Below are positions 26,674-35,379 of a stretch of 52,252 bases of DNA, one piece after another. The stretch is taken from NCBI GenBank assembly GCA_003151495.1, contig PLXR01000020.1, positions 265 through 52,516 on the forward strand, read 5' to 3'. A model generated the notes under the pieces. It did no database searches. It had not been told where the DNA came from and saw only the letters and a program-made list of their open reading frames with translations. Both the position numbers and the translations under genes were made by a program. This DNA comes from Opitutaceae bacterium. GTDB taxonomy: Bacteria > Verrucomicrobiota > Verrucomicrobiia > Opitutales > Opitutaceae. Within the stretch, counting starts at the first letter, position 1. Each line of letters opens with the position of its first letter.

Positions 26674-29031
26674 ATGCACTCACAGTCCACAGGCAAGGCC
26701 CCGGGATCCTCCCGCGCATTGTGGAAGCGTGGCCTCCTGGGCGCCGTGGCCACGGTGGCCTTCTTCTGCGCCCTCGAGGCAGTCCTGCGTCTCCTCGGAT
26801 ATGGAGCGCCCTCGACCCTCTTCATACCCGATGAGAGGACGGGCTATGTCAGGACCAACCCGCGATTCACGGAATCCTTCCTGCCGCCCCAATTCGACAT
26901 CACCCCGTTGAGCTTCCGGCTGAGCCGCCACAAGGAACCTGGACACATCCGTGTCTTTGTTCTCGGGGAATCCGCCGTGCGCGGTATCCCCGAGCCGGGC
27001 CTTTCGTTCGTTCCCCTGGTGAGGGCGCACCTTCAGCAGGCATTTCCCGGCCGGCAGATAGAAGTCTATAACCTCGGCATAGTCGCCATCAATTCACATG
27101 TCGTCCGCCAGATGGCAGAGGAGGCCGCGGACCTCGAGCCGGACCTGATGGTGGTCTACATGGGGAACAACGAGGTCGTGGGCCCCTTTGGACCGGGGTC
27201 TGCCACGCGCTCGGGAATGCCTCCGCTCTCCCTCATCAGGGCCTCCATGTGGACATCCCGCACCCGAACGGGGCAGCTGGTCTCGAGGTTGCTGGGTTGG
27301 ATTTCCGGAGAATCGAACCACGCGATTCAGTGGCGCGGGATGGGCACCTTCACAGACAGCACCGTCAGAGGCAACGATCCCAGGCTTGACGGCGTCTATA
27401 GCAACTTTCGGGCGAACCTCACCGACATCGTCAGGATTGCCCGGCGCCATTCGATCAAGGCGGTTGTCTCCACGCTCGTATGCAATCTAGAGGATAACCC
27501 GCCCTTCGCGTCACTCCACAGGGCGGGGCTGTCAGCAGCTCAACTTGAACGCTGGACCACCGCATACGGAATAGGTCTCCGGCATTGGGAGCTACGCCAC
27601 GGGGCCCAGGCAATCGGCCCCCTGAGGGAGGCGATCGAAATCGACCCGGAATATGCCGAAGCACACTATCTGCTGGGGCAAGCGCTCGCGATGGCGGGCG
27701 AGCCCCAAGGGTCCCGCGTGCAGTACCTGGAAAGCGTTCACTGGGACGCCCTGAGGTTTCGCCCGGATCCCCAGATAAATTCGATCATAAGGGAGGTCGC
27801 GGCAGGCGAGCCGGGGACCGTCGTCCTGGAGGACGCAGCCCTCGAGCTGGGTTCCGATCCCTTGTCAAAGGGGCCGCCGACCGGCCGCGAGCTGCTCTGG
27901 GAGCACGTCCATTTCAACTGGGAGGGCAGCAAGCGGGTTGCGCGACTGCTTGCGCGGGGCTCATCCGAGGCGTTGCTCGGCGACGCCAAACCCGCCGGGC
28001 GGCTGCTAGACGACGCCGGGTGCGCAGCCGCGGTCGGCTACTCCCCGCTTTGCCAGGTCCGGATGCTCCGTGAGATGAACTCCATAGTGGCAAAGCCCCC
28101 CTTTACCCGCCAATTGACGTTTGGCGAGGATCAGGTGAGATACGCCCACGATCTGGGAATCGCCGCTTCGGAAGCCGGAAAGGAAGGCCAGCAAGAGGAG
28201 TCTCGGGATCGGTTGGTGTCCGCCATGAGGCGCGATCCGGACAATGCCGACCTTGCACTTCGGCTCTCGGAGCTGGAATTCGAGTCAGGTCATCCCGAGC
28301 GCGCCCTCGGCTCCATTGACCATGCCCTCGAGATTGAGCCTCCCTCTCCCGACCTTCTGGTGCGAAGGAGCCGTACCCTGGCAGCGCTCAACAGGATCGA
28401 GGAGGCCCAATCTGCAGTCGTCGAGGCAATCCGGCTCGGGCCCCATCACTTTATGGCCTACACCGAGCTCGTGGAAGTATTGAGGAGAACCGGAGACTTC
28501 CGGACGGGCCAGGAGATTCTCGGGCATGCGCTCGCAGCCAACCCTTCGAGCGACTACCTTCGGCTCACGCACGCGGACCTTCTCTTCTATCACGGCGACC
28601 AAAAAGAGGCCCTGCGCGAATGCCAGGCCGTCCTGGCGGCCAATCCGCAGAGCGCGGAGGCGCTGGGGCGCCTCGTGTCATTCTTCACTCGAGAGGGCCG
28701 CAAGGATGAGGCGATGTCGCTTATGTTGAGGGCCCGGGAAGAACAGCCGCTGAATTTTGCGAACGACATGGCGCTGGCCAGGGAATATGAACGCCGGAAC
28801 GACGAAGCGAAGGTGGCGGAGTGCCTCGGTCTCGCGGAGCTCTGCGGACCGGCGGAACCGGAGGTCCATGTCTTTCTCGCGCGCCGCCTGGTACACCTCA
28901 ACAGGAACGATGAAGCTCTGGTCGAGTTTGCCCGCGCAAGGCGCGTCGCGCTGCTGGAGGGCAAAGCTGAAATGGCAGATGCGGTCTCAAGGATGATGGA
29001 GCCGCTGTCGGACGGAGCCGTCCACAGGTAG
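26674..29031 (+). CDS. Membrane-anchored SGNH-hydrolase-like protein with TPR repeats
   Basis: A 785-residue protein with one N-terminal membrane helix (~20-38). An SGNH/GDSL-like domain begins with VFVLGESAVRG (block I, about residue 97) and has VVYMGNNEVVG (block III). Before its final block (LWEHVHFNWEGS) a TPR-like segment, AIGPLREAIEIDPEYAEAHY, is inserted. After it come about six more TPRs to the C-terminus (for instance LALRLSELEFESGHPERALG). SGNH domains are esterases or acetyl-modifying enzymes; TPRs bind proteins. Such fusions occur in planctomycetes and verrucomicrobia from what I recall. It diverges from the GH89 gene. The ATG at 26674 places the helix normally. Confidence 0.7.
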   Translation: MHSQSTGKAPGSSRALWKRGLLGAVATVAFFCALEAVLRLLGYGAPSTLFIPDERTGYVRTNPRFTESFLPPQFDITPLSFRLSRHKEPGHIRVFVLGESAVRGIPEPGLSFVPLVRAHLQQAFPGRQIEVYNLGIVAINSHVVRQMAEEAADLEPDLMVVYMGNNEVVGPFGPGSATRSGMPPLSLIRASMWTSRTRTGQLVSRLLGWISGESNHAIQWRGMGTFTDSTVRGNDPRLDGVYSNFRANLTDIVRIARRHSIKAVVSTLVCNLEDNPPFASLHRAGLSAAQLERWTTAYGIGLRHWELRHGAQAIGPLREAIEIDPEYAEAHYLLGQALAMAGEPQGSRVQYLESVHWDALRFRPDPQINSIIREVAAGEPGTVVLEDAALELGSDPLSKGPPTGRELLWEHVHFNWEGSKRVARLLARGSSEALLGDAKPAGRLLDDAGCAAAVGYSPLCQVRMLREMNSIVAKPPFTRQLTFGEDQVRYAHDLGIAASEAGKEGQQEESRDRLVSAMRRDPDNADLALRLSELEFESGHPERALGSIDHALEIEPPSPDLLVRRSRTLAALNRIEEAQSAVVEAIRLGPHHFMAYTELVEVLRRTGDFRTGQEILGHALAANPSSDYLRLTHADLLFYHGDQKEALRECQAVLAANPQSAEALGRLVSFFTREGRKDEAMSLMLRAREEQPLNFANDMALAREYERRNDEAKVAECLGLAELCGPAEPEVHVFLARRLVHLNRNDEALVEFARARRVALLEGKAEMADAVSRMMEPLSDGAVHR

Positions 29032-29046
29032 ATTCGCTCGGGCTGC

Positions 29047-30159
29047 TCAGCCCTTTATCCCGGTGAGGGCGATCCCCTCCACAAACTTGCGCTGCGCGAT
29101 GAAGAAGAGGGCAATCACGGGCAAAATGACAAGGGTGCTCGCCGCCATCAGATAGGGCCATTCCGTTCCTCCCGACTCGCTCGTCTTCATCGCGTCAAGA
29201 CCCAGTGCAAGAGTGAAGTCCTTTTCGTCCGTGAGGTATATCAGGGGTCCGAGGTAGTCGTTCCACGCGCCTAGAAAAGTGAACAGACCCACAACGATTA
29301 GCGCGGGAGTGCAGAGGGGAAGAATAATCTGCCAGAAGATCCTGAATTCGCTGCAGCCGTCGATCCGTGCCGCCTCCGAGAGGTCCTTCGGAATCGTCCT
29401 GAAGAATTGCCGCAGGAGAAACACGTTGAACGCATTTGCAAAGAACGAGCCCACCCAGAGGGGCTGAAGCGTGCCCACCATGCCCAGCGAGCGGAACAGA
29501 CCGTAAAGCGGCACCATGACCACAGGGAATGGGATCATCATTGTCGCCAGCATGAGGCCAAAAAGGGGCTCGCGCCCCTTCCACTCAAGGCGCGCAAAAC
29601 CGTAGGCGACCATCGCGCTCGATAGCACCGTACCCACGACATTGAGGAGGCAAAGGATCAGCGTGTTGCCCAGATAGCGGGAGAAATGTCGCATCGAATG
29701 AACGGCCCTGGGAAAATTTTCCCAGCGGAATGAGACCCGCGAAGTGATCTCTGAGACGGGCACGACATCCTCGAGGGTCCCATCCAGGCTCCCAATCTCG
29801 CACCATGGCCGCGTCTCGGAGGATGGAACGTCGCGGACTATCGCGACGTCAACAGGCCCGCCGACGGCAGGATGCCACGCCCCGTCCCACACTGCGCTCT
29901 TCGGAACCACGACCGGTCGCTTCGCCCCGACTGCGAGCACCCACAGGCTGCTCCCGGTGACGAGCGCGCCGGGCCGAACCTCCTGGCGCCTTCCGCCGAT
30001 CTGCGCCTCGTAGCGCCGCGGCAGCCACGAGTGCGGTTGCGAGAGGGTCTGGTCGATCGGCTTCAACGCGGTCAGCACCATCCAGGCAAAGGGCAGGACA
30101 AACATCGCGGCTCCCGCTATAAGGACGAGGTAAACCAGAATCTTGTATCGGGCTCTCAT
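29047..30159 (-). CDS. Sugar ABC importer permease (MalG/CUT1 type) with an enlarged periplasmic loop
   Basis: A 370-residue inner-membrane protein. TM1 is at residues ~8-30 and five further helices follow from residue ~160; the cytoplasmic EAA loop reads SEAARIDGCSEFRIFWQIILPLC. MalG-type permeases are normally about 275-280 residues; here about 95 extra residues (~50-142), rich in beta-type sequence (GSSLWVLAVGAKRPVVVP), sit in the first periplasmic loop. The ATG at 30159 lies 5 bp after the partner permease stop; a longer frame upstream is just overlap. Last gene of the GH3 operon. It should import the sugars captured by the lipoprotein encoded just upstream. Confidence 0.88.
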   Translation of the reverse strand: MRARYKILVYLVLIAGAAMFVLPFAWMVLTALKPIDQTLSQPHSWLPRRYEAQIGGRRQEVRPGALVTGSSLWVLAVGAKRPVVVPKSAVWDGAWHPAVGGPVDVAIVRDVPSSETRPWCEIGSLDGTLEDVVPVSEITSRVSFRWENFPRAVHSMRHFSRYLGNTLILCLLNVVGTVLSSAMVAYGFARLEWKGREPLFGLMLATMMIPFPVVMVPLYGLFRSLGMVGTLQPLWVGSFFANAFNVFLLRQFFRTIPKDLSEAARIDGCSEFRIFWQIILPLCTPALIVVGLFTFLGAWNDYLGPLIYLTDEKDFTLALGLDAMKTSESGGTEWPYLMAASTLVILPVIALFFIAQRKFVEGIALTGIKG

Positions 30160-30164
30160 GTCTC

Positions 30165-31052
30165 CTAGTCCCCCTGATAGTGCACAAACCGCCGTGCGAT
30201 TCGCGAGGCCAGCAGCGTCAGGACCAGGATGAGCATGCAGAGAATCCATGCCATAGCCGAGGCATACCCCATGTGGCGGTACTCGAACGCATTTTGATAG
30301 ATGTATATCGCGTAAAAAAGAACCGAACGCTCGGGACCCGCGCCGCCCATCATGATGAACGCCGAAGTGAAAACCTGTAGGCCCCCGATGATCCCGATGA
30401 GGAGATTGAAATAGATCACGGGTGAAATTGCCGGGAGAGTCACGTGGACGAGCCTCCTCCACGGCGAGGCTCCGTCGATCATGGAGGCCTCGATCAACGA
30501 CTGAGGGACGCCTTGCAACGCCGCCAGGTAGATGACCACCGTATTCCCGCATCCCCAGAGAGAGACAAGCGCAAGAGACGGCTTCGTCCATTTCGGGTCG
30601 ACAAGCCATTGCGGGGGATTGCTGAATCCCAACGCATCGAGAGCTTGGTTGAGCAGGCCCAGGCGGCCGTTCAGGATCCATAGCCACACCATGGCGCCCG
30701 CCACGGCGGGCACGAGCGACGGCAGGTAATAGATCGCCCTGAACGTACCCTTCAACTTCACAGGCTGATTTAGGAGGAGTGCGAGCAAGAGCGCCGAGAC
30801 AAGGCCCAGGGGGAGTGCCATCAAATTGAAGACCAGCGTGTTCCTCACCGATTGCCAGAAGACGCTGTCCGAAAGCATGTCCTGGTAATTGAGAAACCCG
30901 ACCCACACTGGCTTGGACAGGACATCATAGTCGCAGAACGAGAAGTAGATCGACGCGCAGACAGGATAGAGCGTAAAAACGACAAAACCCAGAAGCCACG
31001 GGCTTACAAACGCCAGTCCCGCGACGGATTGCCTGCGCTCACCAGGCGTCAT
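30165..31052 (-). CDS. Sugar ABC importer permease (MalF/UgpA/CUT1 type)
   Basis: A 295-residue inner-membrane protein with six helices and the EAA loop IEASMIDGASPWRRLVHVTLP. It starts inside the end of the binding-protein gene (14-bp overlap) and stops 5 bp before the second permease gene, so the three are translated together. It forms a heterodimer with the larger permease. No ATPase gene is present in the operon or window, so a shared MsmK/MalK-type ATPase encoded elsewhere is presumably used. Confidence 0.92.
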   Translation of the reverse strand: MTPGERRQSVAGLAFVSPWLLGFVVFTLYPVCASIYFSFCDYDVLSKPVWVGFLNYQDMLSDSVFWQSVRNTLVFNLMALPLGLVSALLLALLLNQPVKLKGTFRAIYYLPSLVPAVAGAMVWLWILNGRLGLLNQALDALGFSNPPQWLVDPKWTKPSLALVSLWGCGNTVVIYLAALQGVPQSLIEASMIDGASPWRRLVHVTLPAISPVIYFNLLIGIIGGLQVFTSAFIMMGGAGPERSVLFYAIYIYQNAFEYRHMGYASAMAWILCMLILVLTLLASRIARRFVHYQGD

Positions 31053-32460
31053 ATGCCCTCCATTCGGACAAGCGCTCGTTGCCGACGATGTCCCACCGTC
31101 TCATGACCCTGTCGAACTTCCACTCCACCCTGCTTTGCACTTCCGCAAGTGCCTCCGCCGGCGTCATTCGAAGGTTCAACACCCGCTCACGTGCCACCGC
31201 GAGCTCGGCGTCGTACTCATGCCAAATGGGAATGCGCGGAACATATCGGGCTCCGGGACTGCGCGAAATCTCCATGAACAGCTTTATGGCCGGGTTTGGA
31301 TGCCCAACCAAGAATCCATCGGACACCTCGCGCAGCGCCGTGAACTTCTGCTGGGACTTTGCGAGCTTCTCGGCGACATCCTGACGCTGGAGGTAACAGA
31401 TGAATTCGAGCGCCTCGCGCGGGTGTGGGGCTCCGTGGGGGATGACTACGACGTCGCATTGCGCCAGCGTCACGGGCGCCCCGCCGCCCACCCCGTCGGC
31501 CGGGGGGCACGCCGCGGCCCCCCACTCAAGGCCTGGCGCAAACTTCGAGATGAAATTCGGCATCCAAGGACCCTGGACCACCATGGCCTCTGCGCCCCCA
31601 AGGAAGGGGGTCTGTGCAGACTGGGCCACGCCGAAACCCTCGATGAAGCCTCGAAGATTCTCCACGCCATAAATCTCGGCGGTCCTGCGCATCCACTCGT
31701 ATGCCGCCAAATTGCCATCGTCATTCGCAACGATTCGCCGGTCGCCGTCGTAAAAACGGGCACCAAACCAGGCGCCCCATCCCGACAGGAACATTCCCGC
31801 GTCCTGCGGCAGGTGCCCAACTTGCACCAGCGAGTATTTCCTGCCCTCGCGCTCGGCGGGGGTAAGGTCCTCGAAGGAGACATGCACACGTCGGTTGGCA
31901 CGCTCTATCTCAACGAGCGTCAGGCGTCGGCTCATGCTCTCGAACTCGCCAAAGGTCCTTGGGGGCCGCTCGGGATCCAATCCCGCCGCTCGGAATAGCT
32001 TTTTGTTGTAGAATAAGGCAACGCAGCCGGGTGTGGTCGGCAGGCCCCAGGTGAACCCGCGGTGGCGGCACAGATCCCAGAACAGGGGAATATATCGGTC
32101 AGCCCCGATTCCCGCCTTAGCGAGGCCCCGATCCAGTGGCGTTAGTGCTCCCTTCTCAGAGAAATCCGGGATATTCTCCGACCAGAGTCCCGCAACGTCT
32201 GGCGGGTGCCCGCTCGAGGTCGCCAGGAGCAGCTTCGTGTCGACGCCGCTCACCGAAAGGAACCTCACCTCTATGCGATCCTGGCTGTGGTTGAAGTCGT
32301 CAACGACCGCCTGCATCGAGTCGGCCTCAAACCCACTCCATTTCTCCCAGTAGTTAACGATCACCCGCCCACCCGGTTCCGGCATCGCAGCGTGCCGCGC
32401 GCAGCCGGCCGTGCAAACGACAACGGCCGCAAGGAGCCAGCGATGGAGGGGTTCGGACAT
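31039..32460 (-). CDS. Sugar-binding lipoprotein of the ABC importer
   Basis: A 473-residue extracytoplasmic solute-binding protein of the sugar (CUT1) type. The N-terminus LLAAVVVCTAGC is a lipoprotein signal with Cys at residue 20. The mature part opens with VIVNYWEKWSG and continues with DDFNHSQDRIEVRFL and PPDVAGLW, typical of family 1 sugar-binding proteins. ATG at 32460 is preferred because it puts the lipobox at the right distance. It lies 31 bp after the glycoamylase-domain gene and overlaps the first permease gene by 14 bp. By context it should bind beta-1,2-gluco-oligosaccharides, which sequence alone cannot prove. Confidence 0.88.
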   Translation of the reverse strand: MSEPLHRWLLAAVVVCTAGCARHAAMPEPGGRVIVNYWEKWSGFEADSMQAVVDDFNHSQDRIEVRFLSVSGVDTKLLLATSSGHPPDVAGLWSENIPDFSEKGALTPLDRGLAKAGIGADRYIPLFWDLCRHRGFTWGLPTTPGCVALFYNKKLFRAAGLDPERPPRTFGEFESMSRRLTLVEIERANRRVHVSFEDLTPAEREGRKYSLVQVGHLPQDAGMFLSGWGAWFGARFYDGDRRIVANDDGNLAAYEWMRRTAEIYGVENLRGFIEGFGVAQSAQTPFLGGAEAMVVQGPWMPNFISKFAPGLEWGAAACPPADGVGGGAPVTLAQCDVVVIPHGAPHPREALEFICYLQRQDVAEKLAKSQQKFTALREVSDGFLVGHPNPAIKLFMEISRSPGARYVPRIPIWHEYDAELAVARERVLNLRMTPAEALAEVQSRVEWKFDRVMRRWDIVGNERLSEWRAYDAW

Positions 32461-32491
32461 TGCTGACAGATGTAGGCGCTCGCCTATCCTC

Positions 32492-35353
32492 TTACTCGAG
32501 CCGTACGGTTCCCAGACCAAATCGGTCATCTGCACGGACATAGTACCGCCAACTGAGCTCGAGGGAGGGATCCCATTCGTTGTTTCCTCCGGCGGTCACA
32601 CTGGCCGTAGCGTCGAACTCCAACCCAGGGCGTGGCACCAAGCCAAGCTCGGACCAATTGATGTCAGCATCCACGCGGTAGCCGTCCCTCGTCCTTCTGA
32701 TTCGGGCGATTGTGGAGTGCTTGTGAAACCATTCCATGGCAGTGCCGTCGGGCTTGAAAGCGAATTGGAAGTCGTTTGGAGAAAGCCAGACCAACCCATC
32801 GCGCTTCGGGTTGATGAACAATTCCACGGAGCGCCGGCCAGCGGGTTCGGTGAACCCCTGCGGCACATCCAGGACCTCGGCGTGGAAATGGAGCGCATCC
32901 TTGTCCCATGTCAGCGCAAAACGCAGCGCAAGATCCGGGTCCCCGGGGCGAACGTCCGCCGCGGAGTACCTGTACTCGGCTCCCTTCACAAGTATCCAAT
33001 TCCACTTGTCGCGCGCCAAGGTCGACCTGACAGCACTGGTGTGGCGTTCCGGGGGCACCACCGCTGGAACGGCAAGCTCGTTTCGAGCGAACACCGAGTT
33101 GTCCCCGCCGAATGCAGCCCTCTGGAACTCCTGGATTTCCGTGCGGCCGTTCTGGACAAGCGGGTCCTGCTGGAACCATTCGCGAAAGCAGTCTGGAGCC
33201 AGGAGGTTCGCCACGCTGAGGAGCAGTATGGCGCGATCTTCCACGGTCGACTGGTCCAGCCAACCTGCCGGAAGCGGCGCGAGCTTCAACGCCGCCGCAG
33301 CCTCCGCTGGATAGTGCTCAAGAAGCAATGCCGTGTTCTGGACACCATAGGGGAACACCGCCGTCGATGTCTTTCTGTTCTCGACCGCGATCGCGTAGGC
33401 GAGCTGCGAGGCAGAGGCGCCCGTCACAATCGATCTTTCGTCGAGCCAAATGCCGGGTACCAGCTGGTCCCGCACTTGAGCGGGCTGCAAGACATAGACG
33501 TGCCCCACGGCCTGCGACGCCCTCTTCAATCCCGTCCAGGCGGTGGGCGCCTTTGCACCGGTGGCAACCTGGAAGAACACCGCGAGTCGGCTGGCCGACC
33601 CGAGCTGGTTGGATTCGATGACCAGGTTGTTCCAGTTGAGTTTCGCGAGACGCCTTGTGGCCTCGGGAGAAAACGAGGGTATCGCCTGCCGGATGGTCGC
33701 GAGGCTCGCCGCGTACGGAGCAATCGCCCGCTCGCCGGTCGGCTCCGGGGTTGACTTCAGCATGAGCGATATGCGGTTTGCTGCCTCATCCGACGGGATA
33801 AGGCCAAGCGTGCTGGCGGCCAATATTGCCGATAGCCTCACCCCAAGCGTGTCGCCACTCGCAGGGGCCGACTCTATTGATTTCCAGGCGCTGGAGGCCA
33901 TTTCATGGAATTTCCGCTTGTCGGTTAACGGCAGGTCACGTTTTTGGGAGACGAATCCGGCGCGTATGAGTGCGCGCTGAACCTCGGGCGCCTGCATAAA
34001 GACTGCCCATACAAACCCGGTCCTTGCATTCTCGGCCTGGAGGAGCGTTATGCCCAGGTCGATCCCGATCACGTCGCTGTTGACCCATCCCGTGCCCGGA
34101 TTGAATGCGTCCACGAAGCCATAGCGGCTCCATATCCGGTCGCCGAACGCGGCGCGCATGTAGCGCAGCGTCTCCATGGCCTCGGCAGGCACAAAGGCCA
34201 CCGAACCCGCAGCCGCGCAGGGAACTATTGTTCCGTCCAGGGCATTGTCCTCATCTGTCCGCGGAGGGCCGCCCCACGCCTTGTATCCCGACGCCGAATC
34301 CGAGGCCGTTATCCCCCAAAGCCGCTCACCCCATGAAGGGAACTCGCTTCTCAGGTCCGTGCAAAACTGCCGTTGGGCCAGCGATGCGAGGACCGAGTTG
34401 TGGTAGTAATCCGCGTAGGCGTCGCGCAGGTCACGGAAGTCCACGTGAGCGTGAGTGAACTGGTGGATGAACAGCTGCGGTCCCTCGATGAAATGGTACC
34501 CCGCGTAGCTGTCCACAGGCGTTCGAGACCATGCGTCCCAATAGCCCACCGGGAGCGGGCGCTCCAGCGCGCCCATGCCCAGGAACCCAAGCATCATGTC
34601 CTCCGCGTACTTGTCCCAGCGATAGCGCGAGAAGCCGTGTTCGTCATGCCAGCCCATGGCCAGGGTAGATCCCCCGTTCAAAAACCACTCCCAGTCGACA
34701 TCATGGAAGAGGCGGTCGACGAGCGCCGTGACTTCCTCATCGGCAAAGAACTCCCTGGCGACTATCGCTCCTGCAAAGAAGAGACCGGTATCGATCGGCG
34801 AGAGCTCGCACTTCCACGCACGCTCCCCAGTACCCATTTCCATGAAATGGTAAAAGAAGCCGTGTCGCCGCGGCGCCTTGTCCACAAGGAATCTGAGGGC
34901 GATCCGCACGTGCCTGAGCGCCGTCTCGCGGTCGGTCCAACCGCGCTGCGTGGCCACCGCCCAAGCGCTCAGAGCGAAACCCGAGGCCGCGATGCTCGCT
35001 TTCCCTTCACTCTGAGAGCCGCTGGCCCGGGCGCGGTCGCGGACCAGGCCGGTCTTGGGGTCCGCCTGCTCGACAAAATACCGAAACGCGGACTGTTGGA
35101 GTTCGTCCAGGACCGCATCGTCCTCAGGCGACAAGACCGCCGACGGCCGGGCGCCGGGCCACGGCGGCAGGCCCTTTTCCGCGCGTGCCGGCAAGGCGAG
35201 CGCAATGAGGATGATCAAGGCGAGCCCGATTGGGTGCACCCCCCCAAGGCGCTTCACGGACGGAAGCAGCAGCAATGCGCGCCCGTTCAGTCTGCAGTTA
35301 AGAGTTCGTGCGGAGCCTCGGGTTGCGTGGGGTCTTTGCTTCGTCACGACCAA
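32492..35353 (-). CDS. Glycoamylase-domain (PF10091, GH144-related) protein with C-terminal CBM9-like domain
   Basis: Up to 953 residues. A signal helix (HPIGLALIILIALALPARA) ends near residue 58. Residues ~75-480 are a glycoamylase-type (alpha/alpha)6 domain: FRYFVEQADPKTGLVRDRA, SIAASGFALSAW, HDVDWEWFLN, YHFIEGPQLFIHQFTHAHVDFR, DGTIVPCAAAGS and YGFVDAFN. Where GH144 enzymes have D-L-V-E, this one has D188-T-G-L, so the chemistry may differ. A linker-like region (480-750) and a CBM9-like beta sandwich (~760-953) follow. The start is unsure: 35353 is TTG; a GTG at 35257 would place the signal at the N-terminus. Second gene of the GH3 operon. Confidence 0.75.
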   Translation of the reverse strand: MVVTKQRPHATRGSARTLNCRLNGRALLLLPSVKRLGGVHPIGLALIILIALALPARAEKGLPPWPGARPSAVLSPEDDAVLDELQQSAFRYFVEQADPKTGLVRDRARASGSQSEGKASIAASGFALSAWAVATQRGWTDRETALRHVRIALRFLVDKAPRRHGFFYHFMEMGTGERAWKCELSPIDTGLFFAGAIVAREFFADEEVTALVDRLFHDVDWEWFLNGGSTLAMGWHDEHGFSRYRWDKYAEDMMLGFLGMGALERPLPVGYWDAWSRTPVDSYAGYHFIEGPQLFIHQFTHAHVDFRDLRDAYADYYHNSVLASLAQRQFCTDLRSEFPSWGERLWGITASDSASGYKAWGGPPRTDEDNALDGTIVPCAAAGSVAFVPAEAMETLRYMRAAFGDRIWSRYGFVDAFNPGTGWVNSDVIGIDLGITLLQAENARTGFVWAVFMQAPEVQRALIRAGFVSQKRDLPLTDKRKFHEMASSAWKSIESAPASGDTLGVRLSAILAASTLGLIPSDEAANRISLMLKSTPEPTGERAIAPYAASLATIRQAIPSFSPEATRRLAKLNWNNLVIESNQLGSASRLAVFFQVATGAKAPTAWTGLKRASQAVGHVYVLQPAQVRDQLVPGIWLDERSIVTGASASQLAYAIAVENRKTSTAVFPYGVQNTALLLEHYPAEAAAALKLAPLPAGWLDQSTVEDRAILLLSVANLLAPDCFREWFQQDPLVQNGRTEIQEFQRAAFGGDNSVFARNELAVPAVVPPERHTSAVRSTLARDKWNWILVKGAEYRYSAADVRPGDPDLALRFALTWDKDALHFHAEVLDVPQGFTEPAGRRSVELFINPKRDGLVWLSPNDFQFAFKPDGTAMEWFHKHSTIARIRRTRDGYRVDADINWSELGLVPRPGLEFDATASVTAGGNNEWDPSLELSWRYYVRADDRFGLGTVRLE

Positions 35354-35379
35354 TTGTTGAGAATCTCGGCGCCTCCCTC

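Noticed and set aside
30160..30906. Upstream extension of the second permease frame
   Set aside because: It runs through the first permease gene in another frame; the ATG at 30159 gives a normal MalG-type N-terminus.
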